DNA of 64,000 bases from Brevibacterium yomogidense (GTDB lineage: Bacteria > Actinomycetota > Actinomycetes > Actinomycetales > Brevibacteriaceae). Below are positions 44,686 through 52,229 of the stretch, in pieces; the stretch's first letter is position 1; each line of letters begins with the position of its first letter. The DNA lies in contig NZ_JABASY010000008.1 of the NCBI RefSeq assembly GCF_016107685.1, forward strand, positions 25,955 through 89,954. Reading direction: 5' to 3'. The notes under the pieces are model-generated. The model worked only from the letters and a program-made list of their open reading frames with translations, did no database searches and was not told where the DNA came from. The position numbers and the translations under genes are program-made.

Positions 44686-45783
44686 TCAGTGGGCCAGGCG
44701 GGGGTGGTCGCGCAGGAACGCGGCGCTCACCTCGAGGACCCGTTCGAGTCCCTCCTGCGGCCCCACGCTGATGCGCACACCGTCGCCGAGGTTGCGGACC
44801 GCCAGGGCCTGCAGGCTCGCCGCGATCTCGAACTCGTCCGACAGGTCGCCCAGGGGGAGCCAGACGAAGTTCCCCTGGGCCTGGGGGACGGTCCACCCCT
44901 GCGCGCGGAGCGCATCCGCGAACTCATCGCGCTGGTCCGCGATGACGCGGGCGCGGGCGAGGACTTCGTCGTGGTGGTCGAGGGAGATCGTTGCGGCCGT
45001 CTGACTCACCTGGGTCACACCGAACGGGATGACGGCCTTGAGGAGCCCCGCGATGACGTCCTCGTGGGCGATCGCGTACCCCACGCGCATCCCGGCGAGG
45101 CCGTGCGCCTTGGAGAACGTCCGCAGGAGGACGAGGTTCGGGTGCTCGTCGAGCAGCTCGATCCCGCGGGCGGTGTGCGGATCCGTCGCGAACTCCCAGT
45201 ACGCCTCGTCGAGGGCGACGAGCACGTGGGAGGGGACACGCGCGAGGAAGGACGTCAGCTCCTCGTGCGTGAGGACGGGCCCCGTCGGGTTGTTCGGGGA
45301 GCAGAGGAAGACGATCCCGGTGTCACCGGTGACGGCACGGGCCATCGCCTCGAGGTCGTGGCGTCCGTCGGGCAGCAGCGGCACCGCGTGGCGCTTCGCC
45401 CCGGCCAGCCCGGTCACCTGGGGATACATCTCGAACGACGGCCACGGGTACACGGCCTCCGTGCGGATGTCCGACGTGATCTGGGTGATCGCGACGAGGA
45501 GTTCGGAGGCCCCCGTCGTGACGATCGTCCTGTCGGGGGACACCCCGAAAACCTCGCCGATCCGCTGTCGCAGCGCCACCGCGGCGTCGTCGGGGTACCG
45601 CGTGGGTGCGGCGCCGGGTCGGGAGATCGCCTCGAGCACCGCGGGGAGCGGGTCCAGGTGGTTCTCGTTCGACGACAGGCGGTACGGGGCGAGCCCCGCG
45701 ACCTCTGCCGGCGCGCGGCCGGGAACGTAGGGAGGGAACGTCTGCAATTCGGCGCGGAGCCGGACGGGATCAGCGGTGACCAT
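44686..45783 (-). CDS. PLP aminotransferase, HisC/Pat type
   Basis: A 365-residue class I/II aminotransferase. GASELLVAI, the CSPNNPTGP loop, VALDEAYWEFA and the PLP lysine in RTFSKAHGLAGMRVGY are present, as in histidinol-phosphate and aromatic aminotransferases. No histidine or aromatic biosynthesis gene is nearby; it is the first gene of a unit with a ureohydrolase, a TPP enzyme and a symporter. In that context it may be the arginine:pyruvate-type transaminase. Only 30 bases separate it from the end of the vWA/MoxR operon, so some read-through is possible. Confidence 0.84.
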   Translation of the reverse strand: MVTADPVRLRAELQTFPPYVPGRAPAEVAGLAPYRLSSNENHLDPLPAVLEAISRPGAAPTRYPDDAAVALRQRIGEVFGVSPDRTIVTTGASELLVAITQITSDIRTEAVYPWPSFEMYPQVTGLAGAKRHAVPLLPDGRHDLEAMARAVTGDTGIVFLCSPNNPTGPVLTHEELTSFLARVPSHVLVALDEAYWEFATDPHTARGIELLDEHPNLVLLRTFSKAHGLAGMRVGYAIAHEDVIAGLLKAVIPFGVTQVSQTAATISLDHHDEVLARARVIADQRDEFADALRAQGWTVPQAQGNFVWLPLGDLSDEFEIAASLQALAVRNLGDGVRISVGPQEGLERVLEVSAAFLRDHPRLAH

Positions 45784-45813
45784 ACGGCCATGGTGGCACA
45801 GGTGGCCGTCGGC

Positions 45814-46692
45814 TCACCACGGCTTCGACCCGGGTTCGCGCACGCCTGAGCCGGAACCGCCCCCGTTCGTCTGGGAATGGCGCTCCTCGGACTCTCGACG
45901 GCGCTCCTCGAGCTCCTCCATCCGTTCGTCAGGGTCCTCCTCGGACTCCCCACTGCCCGGGGTGTCGCCCCCGGACCCTCCCTGCGACCCCTCGGATTCG
46001 TCGCCGGAGGAGCCGCCGGTCTGGCTGTCGCCGCCCGCGGACTCCCCCTCACCGCTGGACGAGCCGCCGCCGGAATCGCCGCCGCCCTCGTCCTCTCCCG
46101 TGGAGGACGGGTCGTTCATCTCGTCCTGCGCTTCGCCGACCCGCTCCTCCTGGGACGTCATCCGCTCGTCCGCGCTCGACCCGGACGGCCGGCACTCGTC
46201 GGGCGCATCGGACAGGGTCGCGCGGGCGGTGTCGTAGCGCTCGTTCGCCGCGTCGGTCTCCTCGGCATCGCGGAACGTGCTGCCCTGCTCCTCCTGGACG
46301 AGCGCGAGGTTGACGCGGACCGCGCACTCGGCGTGCAGCGGCGAGCTCGACAGCGCGGTGAGGAGCGAGGCTTCACCGGAGTCCAGGTCGCCGTCGGCCG
46401 CCAGCGCGGTCCCCTCCGCGAAGTGCCCCTTGTACTGTTCGAACGGACTCACGCGGAGGAACGTCCGTGCCGACGACTGGGACGCCGTGTAGTCGCCGGA
46501 GGCGAACTGCGAAGCGGACCGGGTGAGCTGCCAGTGCGCGAATCCCGACCACGCGGCGAGCAGGAGGAGGACAAGGACGATCGCGCCGACGGCGATGAGC
46601 CTGCCGCGGCGGGGCCGCTGCGGCTGCGGTGCGTCGTGCGTGTCCTGCTGTGTGCCCTGCCGCGTGCCGTGCATGGTCCTCGGGTCGCTCAC
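45814..46692 (-). CDS. TPR-like membrane protein of MoxR/vWA operon
   Basis: A 292-residue protein. One membrane helix (RLIAVGAIVLVLLLLAAWSG near residue 33) is followed by a helical repeat region over about residues 58-155 that reads like tetratricopeptide repeats (SGDYTASQSSARTFLRV, EGTALAADGDLDSGEASLLTAL). The last 120 residues are an acidic Ser/Gly/Glu-rich low-complexity tail. GTG 46692 is preferred, giving a four-base overlap with the vWA gene and GAGGGCACC before it. Position and plan match BatC-type members of MoxR operons. Confidence 0.68.
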   Translation of the reverse strand: MSDPRTMHGTRQGTQQDTHDAPQPQRPRRGRLIAVGAIVLVLLLLAAWSGFAHWQLTRSASQFASGDYTASQSSARTFLRVSPFEQYKGHFAEGTALAADGDLDSGEASLLTALSSSPLHAECAVRVNLALVQEEQGSTFRDAEETDAANERYDTARATLSDAPDECRPSGSSADERMTSQEERVGEAQDEMNDPSSTGEDEGGGDSGGGSSSGEGESAGGDSQTGGSSGDESEGSQGGSGGDTPGSGESEEDPDERMEELEERRRESEERHSQTNGGGSGSGVREPGSKPW

Positions 46693-47696
46693 GGTGCCCT
46701 CCTCGGTCCGCTCAGGAGTCCCAGGCCGCGGATGCGCCGTGCGGCGAGGACGGATTCGACCGCCAGCCACGCGACGAGCGGGATGAAGAGGGCCCACGTG
46801 AACTCGTTCACCGCCTGGGTCGTCTCCTGTCTCTCCTCGACGACCCTGTCGACGTCCGGGAAGTCGAAGGACACCGGGGAGCCCGCTGTGCGGTGGACGT
46901 AGTCGACCCCCATGTCGTCCGCGATGTCCTGGAGGTTCCCCTCGTCGATCTTCGACACGGCGTCCGCCCGGGTCGACGGGTCGACGATGTAGTCGACGTC
47001 CTCGTCTGTCCAGTAGCCCCGGGTCTCCTTCATCTTGCCGCCGCCCGCGGTGCCGTAGCCCCAGACCGCGCCGCCGTCGATGAGGTCCGCGATCCCGCCC
47101 ATCGGCTCCGGGTCGTCGCCCGTGGTCTGCTCGCCGTCACCCAGGTAGAAGACGACGCGGGCGCTGTCAGGACGGTCCTCGGCTGCGCGTTCGAGGCGGG
47201 CGACGAGGTGGTCGCGAGGAGCGGTGACGGAGCTCCCCGACGAATACAGCGTGATTTCGGGTCGCAGCACGTCGAGGGCGGACCGCATCGCCGAATCGTC
47301 GGTCGTGAGGGGCAGGACGGTCTGGCTGGTCGACGCGAAGGTGATGAGCGAGTACCGGGCTTCGGGGGCCTGCTCCATGAGCGCCGTGACGTCTGCTTCG
47401 ACACCGTCGAGCCGTGGCGAGTCGCCGTCCCAGTCCTCTGCGATCATCGAGGCGGTGACGTCGACGACGACGAACACGTCCAGGGCGGCCTCGCTGCGTT
47501 CCGTGACGGCGGTGACCGGGACACCGGGGCGGGTGAATGCCAGCGCGAGCACGAGGACGGCTGTCGAGCGCACGATCCACTGCATCCGCCGGCCCCGGGT
47601 TCGGACCGCGAGGGTGACGCATCCGGCGATCAGGACGACGGTGACCGGGACGAGTGCCGCCCATGGCAGCAGCGGGTTGAAGACGAGCTCGGTCAC
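46689..47696 (-). CDS. vWA-domain membrane protein (BatB-like)
   Basis: 335 residues: two N-terminal helices, a von Willebrand A domain with a MIDAS motif DVTAS in VFVVVDVTASMIAED, then a C-terminal anchor (FTWALFIPLVAWLAVESVLA). GTG 47696 gives a four-base overlap with the first vWA gene. In related operons two vWA proteins act with a MoxR chaperone ATPase, possibly in envelope assembly or stress resistance. Confidence 0.8.
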   Translation of the reverse strand: MTELVFNPLLPWAALVPVTVVLIAGCVTLAVRTRGRRMQWIVRSTAVLVLALAFTRPGVPVTAVTERSEAALDVFVVVDVTASMIAEDWDGDSPRLDGVEADVTALMEQAPEARYSLITFASTSQTVLPLTTDDSAMRSALDVLRPEITLYSSGSSVTAPRDHLVARLERAAEDRPDSARVVFYLGDGEQTTGDDPEPMGGIADLIDGGAVWGYGTAGGGKMKETRGYWTDEDVDYIVDPSTRADAVSKIDEGNLQDIADDMGVDYVHRTAGSPVSFDFPDVDRVVEERQETTQAVNEFTWALFIPLVAWLAVESVLAARRIRGLGLLSGPRRAP

Positions 47697-48673
47697 AGGC
47701 GCAGCCTCCAGACGAGGACCAGCAGTCCCAGGACGCCCAGACCCGTGCCCGTGAGGGGGACGACGGGTTTGTCGTGGAAGAGTGTCACGAGCCGCCCATC
47801 GGTCAGCCGGGCCTCCGTCGCCTGGACCGACGACACGATGCGGTCGATCGCCCTCCCGTCGGACATCGAGTGGAAGTCGCCCCCGGTGGAGTCCACGGCG
47901 GCTTCGAGCTCCTCGAGGTAGGCGGGGAAGAAGTACCGCGAGGGTGCGAGGGCATAGACACGGACCTCTCGATCGATCGCGTGCTGGGCCGCTTCGTCGA
48001 GGGTGAAGAGGGGGTCCCCCGCCAGTTCGTTGTCCGTCGCGAAGATGACGGACCGGGACCTCTCCTCGTCCTTCCGGTCGAAGGCCTCCACGCAGTTGAC
48101 GAGGCCGTCGCCGATCAGCGAGGAGCCGGGAACGTTCTCCGGCTGGGTGGACGTGAGGAAGTCCATTCCGGTCGTGCCGTACGACGTGAGGCCTTCGTGC
48201 GCCTCCTCGAGGAACTCCTGCGCCATGTCGTAGTCGTCGGTGAGGGGGAAGACGGTGACGCCCGTCGCGTTGAAGACCGTCATCCCGATCCGCTCGCCGT
48301 CGAAGGAATCCACGATCTCGAGGTAGGCCTCGACGATCTCCGAGTCGTACTCGATCATCGAACCGGACACGTCGAGGCAGAGCATGACGTCGCGCAGGTG
48401 GCGCTTGGGGCTGATCGTCTCGATCGTGGTGGGCCGCGCGACGCCGGCAAGGGCGAACGCGGCGGTGAGACAGATGACGGCGATGCCGGCGAGGCTCCCC
48501 CACAGCATGCGGCGCCGCGCCCGGACGTACGCCGGCAGGGCCGTGAGGCGGGTGAGGAACGCGACGGGGGCACGGCCTCGGCTGCGGGCGGGGAGCGCGA
48601 AGGCGATCCCGAGGGCGACGAGGCCGAGCACGCCCAGGAGGATCGCCAGCCACAGCAGAGGGGTGGTCACCAT
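47693..48673 (-). CDS. vWA-domain membrane protein (BatA-like)
   Basis: 326 residues with two N-terminal helices (LLWLAILLGVLGLVALGIAF and SLAGIAVICLTAAFALAGV), a vWA domain with the MIDAS motif DVSGS in VMLCLDVSGSMIEY, and a C-terminal helix. It overlaps the upstream DUF4381-like gene by seven bases and the next vWA gene by four. Confidence 0.82.
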   Translation of the reverse strand: MVTTPLLWLAILLGVLGLVALGIAFALPARSRGRAPVAFLTRLTALPAYVRARRRMLWGSLAGIAVICLTAAFALAGVARPTTIETISPKRHLRDVMLCLDVSGSMIEYDSEIVEAYLEIVDSFDGERIGMTVFNATGVTVFPLTDDYDMAQEFLEEAHEGLTSYGTTGMDFLTSTQPENVPGSSLIGDGLVNCVEAFDRKDEERSRSVIFATDNELAGDPLFTLDEAAQHAIDREVRVYALAPSRYFFPAYLEELEAAVDSTGGDFHSMSDGRAIDRIVSSVQATEARLTDGRLVTLFHDKPVVPLTGTGLGVLGLLVLVWRLRL

Positions 48674-49110
48674 CGGGTGATCACCTCCCGTGCGACACGG
48701 AGCTCCTCCGCGGCCGTCTCCGGGACATCGCGCTCGAATTCTGCAGCGTAGAGCCGCGCGACCGCGTCCGCGAGCGGCGCGATCCCCGCCTCACGCATCT
48801 CGCGCTGCGTCATGTGCTTCGCCTTCGCGCCCCACGCCTCGGACGCGAAGTCGCGCAGCAGGGCGCTGAGCTCCTGCGCGGTCGCCTTCGTCGTGAGCTC
48901 CCCGTCCCGGTAGCGGGCCTCCACGTCGTCGATGAGTGAGCCGTAGCGGCTGCGGACGTGGACGGGAACGGTCCGCGGACCCACGCTGCGGCCGCGCAGC
49001 CGGCCGATGAGGGGGAGGAAGGCGACGAACACCGCCAGCAGGACGCCGAACACGGCGGCCGCGACCCAGAGGTCGGAAGCCGCCAACGGGGGGATGAGCT
49101 CATCGGGCAC
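48667..49110 (-). CDS. DUF4381-like membrane protein of MoxR operon
   Basis: A 147-residue protein. One N-terminal helix (WVAAAVFGVLLAVFVAFLPL) is followed by a cytoplasmic helical domain with YRDGELTTKATAQELSALLR and AVARLYAAEFERD. The size, single helix and position between DUF58 and vWA genes match the small DUF4381-like component of MoxR operons, although sequence similarity is not obvious. Start overlaps the DUF58 gene end by 11 bases. Confidence 0.6.
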   Translation of the reverse strand: MPDELIPPLAASDLWVAAAVFGVLLAVFVAFLPLIGRLRGRSVGPRTVPVHVRSRYGSLIDDVEARYRDGELTTKATAQELSALLRDFASEAWGAKAKHMTQREMREAGIAPLADAVARLYAAEFERDVPETAAEELRVAREVITRW

Positions 49111-50017
49111 GACGATGCCTCTCCGCCGCCCGGTGGAAGGCCGGCAGCGCCTGCGCCGAGGCCCCTACCCGTTCTTCGACGATTCCCGCCGATCGCAGGA
49201 CGCGGGCGGAGTCGTGCCGACGGGCCTCCTCCGCCTCCCGGTAGGCGCGGCTGACGGAGGGGTCGGCGGCCAGCAGCCGCGGGACCGTGGCACCGGCCTT
49301 CACCGTGCCTGCCGCGGCGCCTGCGAGCGTCGCCCCGATGTCGAACGGGATGTCCTCGGTCGCCGCGAGCGCGAGGGGGTCCGCCTCCAGCACCGTGAGC
49401 CACAGGACTTCGTGGTGGGAAGAGACCTTGCGCAGCAGGCGCAGGTGCGCGTCCGTCAGGTCGATCTCGTCGCTCACGACGATGACGAGGTGCCGCCTGC
49501 GGAGTCGGGAGCTCAGCCACTCCAGGTGGTCGAGGACCGTCGAGCGGTCGTCCGTGCCGCGATGCGCGAGGATCCGGCGCAGGATGTGCTCGAGACCGGC
49601 CTCGCTCGACTCCGGACGGCCCAGGCGCGTGCGGTGGCCGTCGCTCGCGACGAGGCACACCTCGTCGCCCCCGCGCACCGCGAACCAGCCGGCCATGCCC
49701 GCCAGCAGGATGGCGAGATCGCGTTTCACTTCGCCGCCCGCGGACATCGCGTCCATCGACCGGCCGGTGGCCACGACGAGCGCGAGGCGCAGACGACGGT
49801 GGTCGGTGTACCGCTTGACGAGGGGGACGCTGTGGCGTGCGGACGCCTTCCAGTCGATGTCGCGGACCTCGTCGCCGTCGACGTACTCGCGCAGGTCGTC
49901 GAAGTCGAGCGACTGCCCGTGGAACACCGATGCCCACCCGCCGTCGAGCAGGCTCGCCACACGCCTGTGCGTGTGGAGGGTGAGCCGGGCGCGGATGCGT
50001 GTGAGGAGCGCGGTCAT
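49100..50017 (-). CDS. DUF58 domain protein
   Basis: 305 residues with the diagnostic motif SLDFDDLREYVDGDEVRDID near residues 35-55, preceded by VASLLDGGWASVFHGQ, followed by a vWA-like fold (LRLALVVATGRSMDAM, RHLVIVVSDEID). DUF58 proteins always accompany MoxR ATPases. Its ATG shares one base with the moxR stop, and GAGGA lies seven bases before. Confidence 0.85.
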   Translation of the reverse strand: MTALLTRIRARLTLHTHRRVASLLDGGWASVFHGQSLDFDDLREYVDGDEVRDIDWKASARHSVPLVKRYTDHRRLRLALVVATGRSMDAMSAGGEVKRDLAILLAGMAGWFAVRGGDEVCLVASDGHRTRLGRPESSEAGLEHILRRILAHRGTDDRSTVLDHLEWLSSRLRRRHLVIVVSDEIDLTDAHLRLLRKVSSHHEVLWLTVLEADPLALAATEDIPFDIGATLAGAAAGTVKAGATVPRLLAADPSVSRAYREAEEARRHDSARVLRSAGIVEERVGASAQALPAFHRAAERHRRAR

Positions 50018-51012
50018 CAGGGAGTCCTCACACGATTGAGGATCTCCGTCACCAGCTGGAAGGTGGTGACACCCTCTGCGATGCCTTCGAACGTCAACGC
50101 GATCCGGTGGCCCAGGATCCGCCGGGCGAGGTCCTTCACGTCCTCCGGGATCACGTAGTTCCGGCCGCGGATCAGCGCGAGAGCACGCGAGGCTCGCGTG
50201 AAGGCGATCGACGCGCGGGGAGAGGCCCCGGCCTCGATGAAGGCACCGCGGTGCCCGATCACGCGGTCCGCCGCGCGCGTGGCCCACACGAGCTCCACGA
50301 CATACCGGCTGATCGCCGGGTCGATGTAGATGTTCCGTGCCGACTCCTGCATGCTCCGCAGCTCTTCGATCGTGCAGGCCGGCGCCGGGTTCGACTCGAA
50401 CACCCCGTCGTCCAGCCGCCGGAGGATCTCCAGCTCCTCGTCCGGCGTCGGGTACCCCAGGACGTCCTTGAGCATGAACCGGTCGAGCTGCGCTTCCGGG
50501 AGCGGGTAGGTGCCCTCCTGCTCGATGGGGTTCTGCGTGGCCATGACGAGGAACGGGTCCGGCAGGTCGTAGCGCTTGCCGCCGATCGTCGTCTGCCGCT
50601 CCTGCATCGCCTCGAGCATCGCGGACTGGGTCTTCGCGCTGGAGCGATTGATCTCGTCGAGCAGGACGATGTGGGCGTGCACCGGGCCCAGCCGGGTGTC
50701 GAAGGCACCGGTCGACGAGTTGTAGATCTGCGTGCCGATGATGTCGCTGGGCAGCAGGTCCGGCGTGCACTGGATGCGGGCGAAGGATGCGGACACCGCA
50801 CCTGACAGGGCGGACGCGGCGGTCGTCTTCGCCAGACCCGGGACGCTCTCGAGCAGCAGGTGGCCCTCCGTGAGGAGGCCGATGAGCAGGGATTCGCACA
50901 GCCGGCGCTGTCCGACGACGAAGGTGTCCAGGTAGGCCTGGACCCGGGCGAGGACCTCTGCGGCAGAGGCGATCTCCCGAGTGTCCGCCGTCGACGGCTG
51001 GTGCGCTGTCAT
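50017..51012 (-). CDS. MoxR-family AAA+ ATPase
   Basis: A 331-residue chaperone-like ATPase. Walker A LLLESVPGLAKT, IQCTPDLLPSDIIGTQ, Walker B HIVLLDEINRSSAKTQSALLE-like sequence and sensor MATQNPIEQEGTYPLPEAQLDRF are all typical. First gene of the six-gene unit; GGAGGAGA lies five bases before ATG 51012. It is transcribed away from nrdH across a long intergenic region. Confidence 0.93.
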   Translation of the reverse strand: MTAHQPSTADTREIASAAEVLARVQAYLDTFVVGQRRLCESLLIGLLTEGHLLLESVPGLAKTTAASALSGAVSASFARIQCTPDLLPSDIIGTQIYNSSTGAFDTRLGPVHAHIVLLDEINRSSAKTQSAMLEAMQERQTTIGGKRYDLPDPFLVMATQNPIEQEGTYPLPEAQLDRFMLKDVLGYPTPDEELEILRRLDDGVFESNPAPACTIEELRSMQESARNIYIDPAISRYVVELVWATRAADRVIGHRGAFIEAGASPRASIAFTRASRALALIRGRNYVIPEDVKDLARRILGHRIALTFEGIAEGVTTFQLVTEILNRVRTP

Positions 51013-51563
51013 GCTGTCTCCTCCAGTGTGGTGCAGTGTCGAGGTGTCTGCTGTCGAGGGGCCTGCTCGCCTCTGGACACCACGGTATAGGTGGGCACGG
51101 ACTCGATGCGTGCTCCCGTGTGCCGGATCGGGAACAGCGGAGGCGCTCACAGGGAGCGCCCGAACGACCGTCACGAGTGCCGTGCGGCCCCGGACGGAAA
51201 TAGTTACCTGCCGGTACGTATCAGGGGGTGCCGACAAGCGGGCCGACGCAAAAGAATTTTTGAATGTGGACGGGTGGGTCCGACCTGGGGACGGGCTGGG
51301 GACGACGACCGCGTCGGGCTGAGGGGGAGGGCTGCACATCCCGCGCGGGACGCCGCAGAGCGAACGACAGGCGTGTCATTCACAGCCTGTGGAGAAGTCG
51401 GCCGGGCTGTGTGCACCCCGTGTGCACGACACGCGGGGCCGACCGGAATCACACTGGTGTAACACACCATATGGGGGTACTGTTGGCGGCAAGCACAACA
51501 TCTAGTGGTCTGACGGCTGGGGGGCATTCAGCGGTCAGGCGGCGGAGAAGGACGGAAAACCCT
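51013..51563. other. Long divergent intergenic region moxR-nrdH
   Basis: 551 bases with no credible coding frame. It must hold promoters for both flanking operons. Besides the NrdR boxes it contains an A/T-rich patch at 51249-51266, a direct repeat GTGTGCAC at 51409 and 51420 (11 bases apart, one helical turn), and the short palindrome-like ACACTGGTGT at 51451-51460. No riboswitch pattern was recognised. Confidence 0.6.
51463..51509 (+). promoter_or_regulatory. Paired NrdR boxes upstream of nrdHIEF
   Basis: CACACCATATGGGGGT at 51463-51478 and CACAACATCTAGTGGT at 51494-51509 fit the 16-bp NrdR box type (ACAC-AT-rich-GTG), and their starts are exactly 31 bases apart, three helical turns, as required for NrdR binding. 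A possible -10 TACTGT at 51478-51483 lies between them, so NrdR would block the promoter when dATP is high. Confidence 0.8.
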
Positions 51564-51812
51564 ATGATCACCGTGTACACGAAGCCGGCATGCGTGCAGT
51601 GCAATGCGACTTTCCGCGCCCTCGACGCGCGTGGTGTCGAGTACCGCTCGGTCGACCTCAGCAAGGATCCGGGCGCCCTCGACGTCGTCAAGGCGATGGG
51701 GTACATGCAGGCACCCGTTGTGGTGACCGAAGACGATCACTGGTCAGGTTTCCGCCCTGACAAGATCGGGACGCTCGGCCAGCAGGCAGGCGCAGCGTCC
51801 TCTGTGGCCTGA
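51564..51812 (+). CDS. nrdH: Glutaredoxin-like protein NrdH
   Basis: An 82-residue thioredoxin-fold electron donor for class Ib ribonucleotide reductase. The redox motif CVQC lies in YTKPACVQCNATFRALD, and the C-terminal MGYMQAPVVV and WSGFRPDKI match NrdH. It precedes nrdI directly; the nrdI GTG follows its stop with no gap. The nearest upstream control is the NrdR box pair. Confidence 0.96.
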   Translation: MITVYTKPACVQCNATFRALDARGVEYRSVDLSKDPGALDVVKAMGYMQAPVVVTEDDHWSGFRPDKIGTLGQQAGAASSVA

Positions 51813-52229
51813 GTGGTGCAACGAGATTTGCTCGTCGTCTACTATTCGAGCCCGTCCGAGTACACCCACAAGTTCGCGCAGAAGCTGCATCATCCGGTGC
51901 TGCGTCTGCCGCTGATGACGAAGGATCCCACACCCGTCATCGATGAGCCGTTCGTGCTCATCACTCCTACATTCGGCGCCGGCATCAACCGCGGCTCGGT
52001 GCCCAAGCAGGTCATCAAGTTCCTCAACGTCAAGAACAACCGCGACAGGCTCGTCGGTGTGATCGGCGCGGGGAACACGAATTTCGGTGAGGACTACTGC
52101 CGTGCGGCGCACACCGTCGCCGCCAAGTGCGGCGTGCCGGTCCTCTACCGCTTCGAGCTCCTCGGGATGCCCGAGGACGCGGAGAACGTCAACAAGGGAT
52201 TGGACGAACTGTGTCAAGCATCAGCGTAG
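51813..52229 (+). CDS. nrdI: Flavodoxin-like protein NrdI
   Basis: 138 residues with the flavodoxin-type loop [12 protein letters not shown] and the FMN-binding segment LITPTFGAG plus [14 protein letters not shown]. NrdI supplies the oxidant that activates the manganese form of NrdF. Starts with GTG immediately after nrdH; its 3' end overlaps nrdE by 19 bases. Confidence 0.95.
   Translation: MVQRDLLVVYYSSPSEYTHKFAQKLHHPVLRLPLMTKDPTPVIDEPFVLITPTFGAGINRGSVPKQVIKFLNVKNNRDRLVGVIGAGNTNFGEDYCRAAHTVAAKCGVPVLYRFELLGMPEDAENVNKGLDELCQASA

Noticed and set aside
40457..45783. Clavulanate-type beta-lactam biosynthesis locus because of the TPP enzyme plus ureohydrolase pair
   Set aside because: No beta-lactam synthetase or clavaminate synthase gene is present, and a symporter and aminotransferase fit catabolism better.
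51185..51270. Possible cobalamin riboswitch upstream of the ribonucleotide reductase genes
   Set aside because: No B12-box-like sequence or paired core was recognised, and the enzyme is class Ib, which does not need B12.
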